Source: JBBKWQ01 sp037969115 (GTDB lineage Bacteria > Actinomycetota > Acidimicrobiia > Acidimicrobiales > Ilumatobacteraceae). Taken from it: a stretch of DNA of 15,817 bases. This document shows, piece by piece, positions 6,598-13,972 of this stretch. The DNA is taken from positions 1 to 15,817 of the forward strand of contig JBBKWQ010000268.1 of the NCBI GenBank assembly GCA_037969115.1, given 5' to 3'. A program made the translations under genes and the position numbers. Every line of letters begins with the position of its first letter. Positions within the stretch are counted from its first letter, which is position 1. The notes under the pieces are model-generated. The model was not told the origin of the DNA. It saw only the letters and a program-made list of their open reading frames with translations, and made no database searches.

Positions 6598-8138
6598 CCC
6601 CGTACTTTCTGCTCGACTGCCGTGCCGCGACTAACGGCCTCAGATGCCGGCGCCGTGCCGTCGTCCCAGATGGACTCGAGCAGGGCGTCGTCGGTCTGCC
6701 ATGCCAGGTCGTCCGGCGTTCCGACCAACCACGACGACCCGGTCGACAGCTTGGCGTGCTCGGTGCGCATCGCTCGCCGAGACCGCCCGCTCGCGGGCAG
6801 GTGCGTCGACGCCGACTCGTTGAAGTGCAGTTCGAGGTCGGGGAACACGAGGTGGATGTCGGCGTCCTGGAACGCCCTCCAGACCATACGCACGATGTCG
6901 CTCCGCAGCCGCGGCACCGTGAGCGGCGACGACGACCACATGTGCAGCCGGTACGAGACGACGTTGTTGCCGAACTGGTCCTCGACCCATGCCTCGGGTC
7001 GTGGGTCGTCGAGTACCTCGGGGTGTGCCGCAGCGACGGCGTGCAGCAGCGAACGCACGCGCTCGGGATCGTTCAGGCAGTTCGCCAGCACCACGACGTT
7101 GAACCGGACCTTTTCGTCGGTACCGGTGAAGCTCTTGAACGAGTCGGTGAAGAATGCCGAGTTCGGGATCACGATCTCCTCGTTGTCGAGTGTGCGCACG
7201 GTCGTCGAGCGCACACTGAGTTTCTCGACCGTCCCCATCTGTTCATCGACCTCGACGATGTCACCGGGCCGCAGCGATCGTTCGAAGAGCATGAACGTGC
7301 CACTGATGAAATTGGCGAGCACTTCCCTGAGCCCGAATCCGATGCCGACGGAGAGGCCGCCCGTGATGGCCGCGACGGTGGCCGGCGAGAGTTGGAGTTG
7401 ACCGACGACGTAGGCGATGCCGAGCAGGATGAGTGCATAGCGAACGAGCATCAACGTTGCCTCGGCCGAACCGTCGTTCAGCGACGTGTGCTTGACCACG
7501 AAGCTGACCACGACCGAGTTCAAGAGGTTGATCGCGTCGGTCCAGAACCAGATGCCGAGCGTGGCGATGAACAACGCGCCGACGCTCACCGGACTGCCGA
7601 ACAGATCGAACAGGGGTGCCCGTGCCAGGCGGCCGAGATCGGCGAGGTGATCGAGGATCATCAGGCCGACCACGATCCACATGAGTGGCTTGAAGAACCG
7701 CCAGCGGTATCGGCGCGCCTCGGTCGGCTCGAGCCCGATGACCAAGACGGTCATCAGGAGTTCTGCGACGAGCAGCACGACGAACACGCTGATCAGCTCG
7801 TTCAGGAGCCCGGTGACGCGGCCCGCACGCGACAGTCCATCGATCGCAGCAGTTGCCATCGCGATGCCGAGCAAAGGTGCGCTCGCCGACCGGACGACTT
7901 GAACGGGAAGCTGTCGCGCTCCGGTCCTGGGTGGTGGCGAGCCCTCGTCGAATCTCGCCCGTGCGCGACGAAGGCGGAAGCGATCGACGATCCACCACAC
8001 GCCGCGACTGACCAAGCGACTGACAACGAGCACGCCGAGGAGCACGAGGATCTGCTCGCTCACTTCTGGGCGGTCGAGGAAGACGAGGGCGCGGTCGACG
8101 ATGACTGCGACCTGATCGATGCCGTCATCGCTGTTCAT
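6594..8138 (-). CDS. MscS-family mechanosensitive ion channel
   Basis: The product is 514 aa. The ATG overlaps the stop of the solute-binding lipoprotein gene (ATGA at 8135-8138), so the two are almost surely one transcript and translationally coupled. Hydrophobic segments lie at about 28-50, 82-100, 112-135, 148-166, 184-212 and 230-250. The pore helix and beta-domain entry follow: GGLSVGIGFGLREVLANFIS from 260, then FERSLRPGDIVEV and VIPNSAFF (323-330), the core MscS signature. Residues about 340-440 are the cytoplasmic alpha/beta cage. The last 75 residues are a polar tail without recognised domain. Family members open on membrane tension and release solutes on hypo-osmotic shock; the extra N-terminal helices mark a larger MscK/YnaI-like topology. 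Coupling to a binding lipoprotein raises the possibility of ligand control, which is inference. Confidence 0.93.
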   Translation of the reverse strand: MNSDDGIDQVAVIVDRALVFLDRPEVSEQILVLLGVLVVSRLVSRGVWWIVDRFRLRRARARFDEGSPPPRTGARQLPVQVVRSASAPLLGIAMATAAIDGLSRAGRVTGLLNELISVFVVLLVAELLMTVLVIGLEPTEARRYRWRFFKPLMWIVVGLMILDHLADLGRLARAPLFDLFGSPVSVGALFIATLGIWFWTDAINLLNSVVVSFVVKHTSLNDGSAEATLMLVRYALILLGIAYVVGQLQLSPATVAAITGGLSVGIGFGLREVLANFISGTFMLFERSLRPGDIVEVDEQMGTVEKLSVRSTTVRTLDNEEIVIPNSAFFTDSFKSFTGTDEKVRFNVVVLANCLNDPERVRSLLHAVAAAHPEVLDDPRPEAWVEDQFGNNVVSYRLHMWSSSPLTVPRLRSDIVRMVWRAFQDADIHLVFPDLELHFNESASTHLPASGRSRRAMRTEHAKLSTGSSWLVGTPDDLAWQTDDALLESIWDDGTAPASEAVSRGTAVEQKVRG

Positions 8139-9457
8139 CGCTCGCCACCTTCCAAGCCGACGGCTTTCAGGTCTGCGTATCTCTTTTTCAGTTCTGCCGC
8201 AGCCTCCGACGGCTCGATGAGACCTCTGGTCACCTGCAGGTACACGTCGTTGGCGACCAGTCGCAGTTCGGTCTGAACGCCCTGGAACTGGGCTGGGAGG
8301 ACGGTGGCGTTGCGTTGCTGCACCACGAGCGCGGCCTCCATCGGGCTGATCGTCGGGTCGATCGACACCGACGGGTTCACGGGGATCCTCCCCACGCCCG
8401 CCCGCGCAATCCGTCCCTGTGACGGCACGTTGGTGAGGTATTCCATCAGCGCCAACGAGCCACCCAGACTGTCGGTGTGCTGGTTGATGATCATCCCCTC
8501 GATGTCGAGGAAGCCGCCGGGGGCGTCGTTGTCTCCGCCCGGCAGCGTCGTGAGACCAAACGTGAGGTCGCCGACGTTGGTCAGGGTCGGGGTCGGGGCC
8601 TCGGCGTCCTCATTCGTCGCCGCTTGACCGTCATCGGTTCCCGAGTCGGCGCCCGATGAGTCACCGGAAGCGTCAGTCGCCGTATCATGGAGCAGGGTCC
8701 TGAACGTGCCGACTTCGCGCGAGCCGCCGACGAACACGTCGATCTTGCCGGATGCGAAGAGGTCGCGGAGGATCTCGTACTCGCCGTCGAGGATCACGTT
8801 GGGGTGTCGTCGCGCCTCGACCAACCACGCCATCCACTCGGTGAAACCAGTGTCGGGGGCCAACACATCGGTCTGCCCGAATACGGTCCCGTCGAACGCG
8901 TCGATGCCCCAGTAGGCGTCGAAGAAGTCCAACGGGATCGCGATCGAATGGCCGTCCTCGGCGAGGTCGATGATCTGGTCGAGCGACTGAGGCGGCGTGA
9001 TGCCCTCCCGGTAGTACATGACGTCGGTGAAAGCAGCGAGTGGGACGCCGCGCTGCGCGTGGTCGATGGCCATCGCCGCGAACGCCCGAGAATCGAGCTC
9101 CCCGAAGCCGTGGCGTTCGGTGTGCTCGGCGGAGATCCGGTGCACCGCACCGTCACCCACGAGGTCGGACAGCTCGCCGACATCGGCGCCGATGAGCACG
9201 TCGGGGCCGAAGCCGGAGCGAACCTCCTTGGCGAATCGAGCTTCGATCTCGTCGGCCGGGACGTACTCGATGATCAGTTCGAGATCAGGGTCGAGGTCGT
9301 CGTAGCTGTCGAGCAGCTCGGTGAGGATCACCGCCTCGGCCTGTGGCCAATCGTGCCAGACCAGCAACCGTTCGCGGCTCAGCTGGTCGAATCCGCAACT
9401 CGTCAGCACGAGCGACGCAAGCCCGACGAGCACCGTCGGACAAATTCGCCTGAACAT
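8135..9457 (-). CDS. Extracellular solute-binding lipoprotein (family 1 type), no ABC partner nearby
   Basis: The product is 440 aa. Residues 1-21 are a lipoprotein signal with lipobox LTSC, so Cys21 is lipidated and the protein faces outward. The rest resembles MalE-type binding proteins: LLVWHDWPQAEA near the N-terminus, a FGPDVLIGADVGELSDLV segment (83-100), FTDVMYYREG (143-152), and SGKIDVFVGGSREVG (236-250). Residues about 259-290 form an acidic, Asp/Ser/Gly-rich insert that looks disordered, which is unusual for the family. The ligand (sugar, oligosaccharide, osmolyte) cannot be told. No permease or ATPase genes flank it; instead the next gene, overlapping by 4 nt, is a MscS-type channel. 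It could feed a distant transporter or work with the channel. The Shine-Dalgarno region (GGTGGGATG, about 14 nt upstream) is weak. Confidence 0.85.
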   Translation of the reverse strand: MFRRICPTVLVGLASLVLTSCGFDQLSRERLLVWHDWPQAEAVILTELLDSYDDLDPDLELIIEYVPADEIEARFAKEVRSGFGPDVLIGADVGELSDLVGDGAVHRISAEHTERHGFGELDSRAFAAMAIDHAQRGVPLAAFTDVMYYREGITPPQSLDQIIDLAEDGHSIAIPLDFFDAYWGIDAFDGTVFGQTDVLAPDTGFTEWMAWLVEARRHPNVILDGEYEILRDLFASGKIDVFVGGSREVGTFRTLLHDTATDASGDSSGADSGTDDGQAATNEDAEAPTPTLTNVGDLTFGLTTLPGGDNDAPGGFLDIEGMIINQHTDSLGGSLALMEYLTNVPSQGRIARAGVGRIPVNPSVSIDPTISPMEAALVVQQRNATVLPAQFQGVQTELRLVANDVYLQVTRGLIEPSEAAAELKKRYADLKAVGLEGGER

Positions 9458-9640
9458 TCTGCATCACATCCCACCGCCCTGCATTTGGTGAACTGCGCCC
9501 GCGTTCGTATGCCCCCGGAGAAGCTGCAGGGCATCATGGCACATGAAATCGCCGAATCCGCATCTCTCACGGTCCGCTGGAGGATCCGCGTTCTGCCGGA
9601 CGGATCGTTCGCAGGGCGGGTTCTCGGTCATGATCTGCGC

Positions 9641-10087
9641 ATGACCAGGTACTTCGAGGACTTCAGTCCGGGCCAGCGATTCGATCTCGGATCGGTCGTC
9701 GTGACCGAGGACGAGATCTTGGATTTCGCCCGACAGTTCGACCCGCAGCCGTTTCACACGGACCCGAAGGCTGCGGCGCAGTCGCCGTTCGGAGGGCTGA
9801 TCGCCAGTGGCTGGCACACCGCCTCGCTGTTCATGCGGCTGTACGCGGACGCCGTTCTGGCCGGCGCCGACAGTCAGGGTTCGCCGGGCGTCGAGACGAT
9901 GCGCTGGCTGGCGCCGGTTCGCCCGGGTGACCGATTGACGGGCACATCGATCGTCGACGACGTGGTGCCTTCCTCGAGCAATCAGCAGCGGGGCACCGCG
10001 GTGATCACTTCAGAGGTGACCAATCAGGATGGCGTCGTCGTGATGCGCCTGACCGCGCGCGGCCTGTTCGGCCGTCGCCCCGGCTGA
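9641..10087 (+). CDS. MaoC-like (R)-hydratase / dehydratase
   Basis: The product is 148 aa, the normal length for a single hot-dog MaoC domain. The start at 9641 (MTRYFEDFSPGQRF) fits the family N-terminus. Earlier in-frame ATGs at 9509 and 9536 would add basic, non-conserved residues, and the frame beyond those is antisense to the lipoprotein gene. The hydratase-2 motif is present: FDPQPFHTDP with Asp34 and His39 as catalytic pair, then FGGLIASGWHT (50-60). Related enzymes hydrate enoyl-CoA esters or act on related CoA thioesters; the exact substrate is unclear. No Shine-Dalgarno site precedes 9641, so a leaderless mRNA is possible. The gene is convergent with the PPOX gene, 3 nt between stops. 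Confidence 0.9.
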   Translation: MTRYFEDFSPGQRFDLGSVVVTEDEILDFARQFDPQPFHTDPKAAAQSPFGGLIASGWHTASLFMRLYADAVLAGADSQGSPGVETMRWLAPVRPGDRLTGTSIVDDVVPSSSNQQRGTAVITSEVTNQDGVVVMRLTARGLFGRRPG

Positions 10088-10090
10088 GTC

Positions 10091-10534
10091 TCAACCGTTG
10101 CCGATGATGCGATCGGGCGCCACGAAGACGGCGGTGCGTCGTTCGGCGGCCATGACGCGGTCGTATTCTTCGTAGTCGTCGTGCTCGCCACCCGCGGCCT
10201 GGAACACGGAGCGCAGGAGTCGCCGGAGGTCTTCGATGGCGACGCCGTCGGCGGGATCATCCGGACCCACGAGTTCTGCCGGCCCCGAGATGCCCACCCA
10301 ACGCCAGCCGCGGCGAACCGTCACGGTGACGTGTGAACCCGCACGGATGTGGCGCAGCCGGGCAGCGTCTCCTCTCGAGACGAAGGCCACGGACTCGGCT
10401 CCCGTAACCGGATGCGCGTGTACAGCCGCATTGACGACGCTCGTCAGCACGTGACCGTTGCGTTGGACGGTGCTGACCACGGCAAGACCGTGCTCGTCGC
10501 CGAGCATCGATCGAACGTCCGAGAGGTCTGACAT
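10091..10534 (-). CDS. PPOX-class (pyridoxamine 5'-phosphate oxidase-like) flavin/F420-binding protein
   Basis: The product is 147 aa. It has the split beta-barrel layout of the family: an N-terminal helix MSDLSDVRSMLG, a strand pair HGLAVVSTVQRNGHVLTSVV, then VAFVSRGDAARLRHIR (core strand plus the cofactor-phosphate-binding stretch), HVTVTVRRGWRWVGISGPAELVG, and a C-terminal RRTAVFVAPDRIIG strand. Actinobacterial members of this size often bind F420 or FMN and reduce varied substrates. Which cofactor and substrate apply here is not decided by the sequence. It follows the phytase-like gene on the same strand after 112 bp, so it may share its transcript or have its own promoter. An odd palindrome (TCATG-a-CATGA, 10542-10552) lies just upstream of the start. 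Confidence 0.85.
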   Translation of the reverse strand: MSDLSDVRSMLGDEHGLAVVSTVQRNGHVLTSVVNAAVHAHPVTGAESVAFVSRGDAARLRHIRAGSHVTVTVRRGWRWVGISGPAELVGPDDPADGVAIEDLRRLLRSVFQAAGGEHDDYEEYDRVMAAERRTAVFVAPDRIIGNG

Positions 10535-10646
10535 CCCCGAATCATGACATGAACGAGAGATGAGTGTTCGGAGCGTCGACCATGGTGACGGTCGGGCTCA
10601 ATCCGTTCGGCCTGCCGTACGTGTCGTGACCGAGCCGGCGGTGAGT

Positions 10647-11840
10647 TCAGTCGGCAGAGCGGATGTCGAGCGCCAGCACGACGAACTGGGTGAACTGCGC
10701 GGGCGAGAAGTTGTTGTCGCTCACGATCACCAGCGTTTGACGACCGTCCGGGAGCCGTGGACCGAAGGTCATGCCTTCGATGTTGTCGATCGGGATCCCG
10801 AGGTGGTCGAACTCGAACACGACCCGCTTCGAGACCGGCGTGAACGAGATCGGCGCACCGTCTCGATAGAGCGCGTCCTTGGCGAGCACGTTCGTGGCGT
10901 GCTTGGTGGAGATCTCGTGGATCACCACCACGTTTCCCGTACCGCCGCCGAGCACCCCGCCGACCGAGAAAGAACGTTCCATCACCAGCATCGTCCCGGC
11001 ATCGTCGATCGGCAGCACCTCGACGATGCCGTTGACGCCGAAGATGGTCGACGGTTCGGCCCATGGACCGACCTCGTACACGTACTCAGCCTGCGGCCGC
11101 CGCCGATGCACGTCATAGGTCAGGAGGCGGGCGAGGCTGCCGTGATCGAACGTGGAAGCAGGCCCGTCCTGGAACAGCGCCCCTTCGCCGGCGGTGACCA
11201 ACGTCCGCCCGTCGGGCGTCAGATTGAGGCTCTCGAACGACAGGTTGAATCGAACGCCGTGATCGATGCCGTTGGGGATGTAGTGCTCGGGGATCCGTAG
11301 CTGCGCCGTGGCGCGACCCTTCCGGTTGTACCGGCGGATGAACGGGTCGATGATCGGGTCAGCGAAGACGTTCCCCTCCGATGACATGAAGAATCCGCCG
11401 CGGGTGGCGACGAAGCCCTCCGGGTCGACGCCACCCGGTGCGAACGCCTGCTTCTTCTTGTCGAACAACTGCGACACGTCGACGAAATCGACGTCGCCGT
11501 CGTCGAGGGCTCCGTCGTTCAGGTCGATGTCGATCGTGTAATAGCGGACCGGGTCACCGTTTGGATCTCCATTGGTGTCGGTGCGATTGCCCTGATCGTC
11601 GGACAACGAGTAGTAGACCCCGCGACGATGGTCGTACGTGATGCTTGACAGCCCCCCGATCTCGGTGCCATCGAACTCGGTGCCTGTCGGCACGACGACG
11701 TGGCCGAGCACCTCGTTGCCGGTGACGGTTCGTGCGTCGGCGTGGTGCCGGGAGCCGTGAGCCTCGACGACCGATGCCGGAACCAGCGCAGCGACGGCAG
11801 CCGTTGCCAGCCAGGCTCGGCGATTGAAGTTGAACGTCAT
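10647..11840 (-). CDS. Exported phytase-like / esterase-like beta-propeller protein
   Basis: The product is 397 aa. The ATG at 11838-11840 is preferred because the GGAGTGGAGG Shine-Dalgarno site is then 6 nt upstream; the ATG at 11844-11846 directly abuts that site. The N-terminus MTFNFNRRAWLATAAVAALV looks like a twin-arginine (Tat) signal with cleavage near VEAHG. The mature part matches the phytase-like family: GGLSSITYDHRRGVYYSLSD, DPEGFV, the Glu-rich SSEGNVF, LSFESLNLTPDGRTLVTAGE, and NIEGMTFGPRLPDGRQTLV near the end. Members are secreted, acidic, propeller-like and probably metal-dependent; esterase or phosphatase activity is inferred for the family, not shown here. A phosphate-acquisition role is possible. 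It is divergent from the TIGR03086 gene, with 221 bp between starts. Confidence 0.9.
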   Translation of the reverse strand: MTFNFNRRAWLATAAVAALVPASVVEAHGSRHHADARTVTGNEVLGHVVVPTGTEFDGTEIGGLSSITYDHRRGVYYSLSDDQGNRTDTNGDPNGDPVRYYTIDIDLNDGALDDGDVDFVDVSQLFDKKKQAFAPGGVDPEGFVATRGGFFMSSEGNVFADPIIDPFIRRYNRKGRATAQLRIPEHYIPNGIDHGVRFNLSFESLNLTPDGRTLVTAGEGALFQDGPASTFDHGSLARLLTYDVHRRRPQAEYVYEVGPWAEPSTIFGVNGIVEVLPIDDAGTMLVMERSFSVGGVLGGGTGNVVVIHEISTKHATNVLAKDALYRDGAPISFTPVSKRVVFEFDHLGIPIDNIEGMTFGPRLPDGRQTLVIVSDNNFSPAQFTQFVVLALDIRSAD

Positions 11841-12048
11841 GAGCATCCTCCACTCCGTACAAAGGCCGCCCGAGGATCGACATTAGTCCGACGAGAACGG
11901 TATGGCCACGAGACGACGGTGAGTCTTCCTCCCGCGGAGTGGAACGCGCTCTCCGGGACCACCCGAGGTGAGCACCCGTTGCCCGGCGCCGGAGAACCCG
12001 CGCGTCGCCACAGCGTCCGGAACGAAACCGACCATGTTCGCGGCCGAT

Positions 12049-12054
12049 TAGCGT
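12049..12054 (+). promoter_or_regulatory. Possible -10 element for a leaderless transcript
   Basis: TAGCGT fits the actinobacterial TANNNT pattern and ends 7 nt before the ATG at 12062, so transcription would begin at or next to the start codon. There is no Shine-Dalgarno site before this ATG, which fits a leaderless mRNA. The -35 region is not recognisable. Confidence 0.3.
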
Positions 12055-12061
12055 GCGGTTC

Positions 12062-12637
12062 ATGAATGCCCTCGAAGCCCTCGTCCAAGCAAGCCAAGAG
12101 TTCGAAACGCGTCTTCGTCAGGTGGGTGACGATCAGTGGGATCTGCCGACACCCTGCACCGAATGGACCGTCAGTGAGCTGACCAATCACATGCTGTTGG
12201 GTACTCGGATGTGCGTGCAGCTCCAGGCGGGTGCGTCACGAGACGACGTGATCGCCGAGCTCGGCGATGACTTGATGGCCGACGGGCATGATCCGGTCGC
12301 CGACTTTGTTGCCCTCGCCGCGCAGATGCAGGAAGGTTTTGCCGCGCCGTCCGGTCTGGAGGGCACCGTCGATCACCCGATGGGTGAGATCCCGCGCACG
12401 ATGTTGATCGGCTTTCGCGCCATCGACAACGGCACGCATGCGTGGGATCTCGCCCGCGCCATCGGTGCCGACGAGACGCTCGATTCCAACTTGGTCAGCT
12501 GGATGTGGGATGACATCCAGCCCATGGCTGGGGGCCTGGGAGCGCTCGGCATCTTCGGGGAGAGTTCGTCCGGAGACGTCGCCGACGATGCTGCGCTGCA
12601 GACCCGCTTCCTCGATCTGGTCGGACGGCGTCCGTAG
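12062..12637 (+). CDS. TIGR03086-type putative metal-binding protein (DinB / maleylpyruvate isomerase-like)
   Basis: The product is 191 aa from ATG 12062; an in-frame GTG at 12053 would add three residues. The four-helix-bundle family signs are present: TPCTEWTVSELTNHML near residues 32-47, with the first metal-ligand His, and NGTHAWDLARAIG in the second half, with the next His. Related DinB and mycothiol-dependent maleylpyruvate isomerase proteins bind a divalent metal and often act in thiol (mycothiol) transfer or isomerisation. The exact reaction is unknown for this subfamily, which is abundant in actinobacteria. It stands alone, divergent from the phytase-like gene and convergent with the OmdA-domain gene. 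Confidence 0.9.
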   Translation: MNALEALVQASQEFETRLRQVGDDQWDLPTPCTEWTVSELTNHMLLGTRMCVQLQAGASRDDVIAELGDDLMADGHDPVADFVALAAQMQEGFAAPSGLEGTVDHPMGEIPRTMLIGFRAIDNGTHAWDLARAIGADETLDSNLVSWMWDDIQPMAGGLGALGIFGESSSGDVADDAALQTRFLDLVGRRP

Positions 12638-12675
12638 AGGCCGACTTCGGTTTGCGTCGTCCCTCCTTCCGATCC

Positions 12676-12688
12676 GGCTCCGCGAGCC
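12676..12688. terminator. Weak hairpin between convergent genes
   Basis: GGCTC-cgc-GAGCC forms a 5-bp GC-rich stem with a 3-nt loop, 38 bp past the stop of the TIGR03086 gene and before the convergent OmdA gene stop at 12760. No T-tract follows. The position suits a terminator, but the stem is short and could be chance. Confidence 0.25.
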
Positions 12689-12759
12689 TTGGCGGCAACA
12701 CCCGGGAGCGGGTCGGTCTCGCCGCTCCGGACGCTCGGCCGGGATGACGAGTGCCGGCC

Positions 12760-13017
12760 CTATCTGCCAGTGCGTTCTCGGTGCTTGCACCCTGGCCAGC
12801 AGCAGGGGCGGCGCTGGCCCTCCTCCAGCTCCTCCTGGGTCCGGCGAATCCGGCGTTCACGAGTTGTCTGCTGCTTGGCGTCCTCGACCCAGCAGATGAA
12901 CTCGTTGCGCGCGAGAGGTGTGATGTCCTGCCATGCAGCGAGTGCAATGGCATTCGCAATCAGCGCCGTGCGCAAGTCTCCCGGAAGCTCGTGGACCACA
13001 CCACCCGGCACTCGCAT
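12760..13017 (-). CDS. Small OmdA-domain (YdeI/OmpD-associated-like) protein
   Basis: The product is 85 aa. Start chosen: ATG 13015-13017 with GGTGAG just upstream. The same frame stays open to 13191, but that part is antisense to the hydrolase gene and shows no conservation pattern. Residues about 10-65 match the OmdA/YdeI domain: HELPGDLRTALIANAIALAA, then WQDITPLARNEFICWVEDAK and TRERRIRRTQEEL. The basic, Cys-containing tail (RRPCCWPGCKHRER) is unusual and might bind metal. Longer relatives carry a DUF1905 or DUF1801-like domain ahead of this one; here the OmdA part stands alone. Family function is poorly known (bacteriocin and antimicrobial-peptide tolerance has been suggested). It follows the hydrolase gene by 67 bp on the same strand. 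Confidence 0.75.
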   Translation of the reverse strand: MRVPGGVVHELPGDLRTALIANAIALAAWQDITPLARNEFICWVEDAKQQTTRERRIRRTQEELEEGQRRPCCWPGCKHRERTGR

Positions 13018-13084
13018 GCTGCTCACCAGCGCCACCGTAGTGGCCCGCGTACACGCCCCGAAGCGCGCGATTCCGGAACGGTGT

Positions 13085-13789
13085 TCAGCGGATGCTGTCG
13101 GCGATGATCGCTGCGACCGCTTCGGGCGCGAAGTAGTGGGCGTCGTGAGGCGCGTCGAGTTCGACGACCGGCCAGCCTCGACTTCGAGCACGCGACGCCG
13201 ACTCCTTCATCATGTCGGGACCCGCGATCTGTGTACAGCGCACGTACGTTGTGGGCCGATCGACAACGACGGGGATAGAAGCCGGATCGGTGAAACAGCG
13301 CAGTGGCATCGGCACGTTCGCGCGCGCGGCGTACGCCTTGACCTCAGGTGGGTCGTCGTCCGATGCGGCGAACGGAACCGGAACTCGCCAACCGTCCCCC
13401 TCGGCAGCCAGCCAGCGAAGACCGTCGGCCATCGGTTCGGGAACGAGATCGAGCAGACACTCGCCGTCATCGGGTACGAACCCGTCCACGTACACGAGCG
13501 ATCTGACCGTGTCGCTTCGTGCGGCGACCGAGGAGATCACCATCCCCGAGTAACTCTGCCCGACGAGGACCACGTCGTTGAGTTGCTCGGCGTCGAGAAG
13601 GACCAAGACGTCATCGACGTGACACTCGAGACCGATATCAGGCCGAACGAGGTGTCGACGGTCACCTAAGCCGGTCAGGCTCGGACGGTGTACCTCGAAG
13701 CCATGTCCAGCGAGCAGTTCTGCCACCGCCCGCCATTCCCATCCACCACCCCAGCCTCCGTGAAGCAGCACCACGGCCGGTCTGGACAT
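13085..13789 (-). CDS. Alpha/beta hydrolase (esterase-like)
   Basis: The product is 234 aa from ATG 13787-13789 (MSRPAVVLLHGGWGGGWEW); a GTG at 13810 would add seven residues. The oxyanion-hole region HGGWGGGWEW, nucleophile motif VGQSYSGM (Ser79; the usual last Gly of GxSxG is Ser), acid segment VYVDGFVPDDGE and catalytic His in DAPHDAHYFAPEAV are all present. Together they match the hydroxynitrile-lyase or methyl-esterase-like subgroup (short, lacking a large lid). The substrate is unknown, probably a small ester or amide. No signal peptide, so cytoplasmic. No clear Shine-Dalgarno site. A 183-bp region separates it from the upstream phosphotransferase gene. Confidence 0.92.
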   Translation of the reverse strand: MSRPAVVLLHGGWGGGWEWRAVAELLAGHGFEVHRPSLTGLGDRRHLVRPDIGLECHVDDVLVLLDAEQLNDVVLVGQSYSGMVISSVAARSDTVRSLVYVDGFVPDDGECLLDLVPEPMADGLRWLAAEGDGWRVPVPFAASDDDPPEVKAYAARANVPMPLRCFTDPASIPVVVDRPTTYVRCTQIAGPDMMKESASRARSRGWPVVELDAPHDAHYFAPEAVAAIIADSIR

Positions 13790-13972
13790 GGGTTTCACTG
13801 TGTCACACACGACACCACCCGATCGACGCGACCCCCGGAAGCGCCACCGTCACCGTTGAGCGTTCGTCCCGATTTCGGTGTCGACTCACCGCACAGTCGG
13901 CACGCAGAGTCCCAACCGATCCGCCCATCGCCACGCAACACCCGGCGCAGCTGCTGCGTCACGGAGTTGTGC

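Noticed and set aside
6756..8276. Long plus-strand open frame (506 codons) antisense to the MscS channel gene
   Set aside because: It is the GC-driven shadow of the channel gene: His/Asp/Glu/Arg-rich, no domain pattern, and the minus-strand frame has unmistakable MscS motifs.
9476..9532. Inverted repeat GCCCTGCA...TGCAGGGC between the lipoprotein and MaoC genes
   Set aside because: Arms of 8 bp with a 41-nt spacer are expected by chance in a GC-rich region of this size.
8687..9640. Long plus-strand frame leading into the MaoC gene
   Set aside because: It is antisense to the solute-binding lipoprotein. MaoC homology begins only at about 9641, so the frame runs on by chance.
10560..11300. Plus-strand frame of 246 codons antisense to the phytase-like gene
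   Set aside because: No family resemblance; the opposite strand encodes a well-matched exported protein.
11850..11942. Inverted repeat CCACTCCG...CGGAGTGG upstream of the phytase-like gene
   Set aside because: The 77-nt spacer and the overlap of one arm with the Shine-Dalgarno region make chance the better explanation.
13795..13972. Possible small minus-strand gene with a CRLC motif in the gap between phosphotransferase and hydrolase
   Set aside because: A GTG start near 13958 gives a short product with a Gly/Arg-rich tail, but there is no Shine-Dalgarno site and only one Cys pair, so it cannot be supported.
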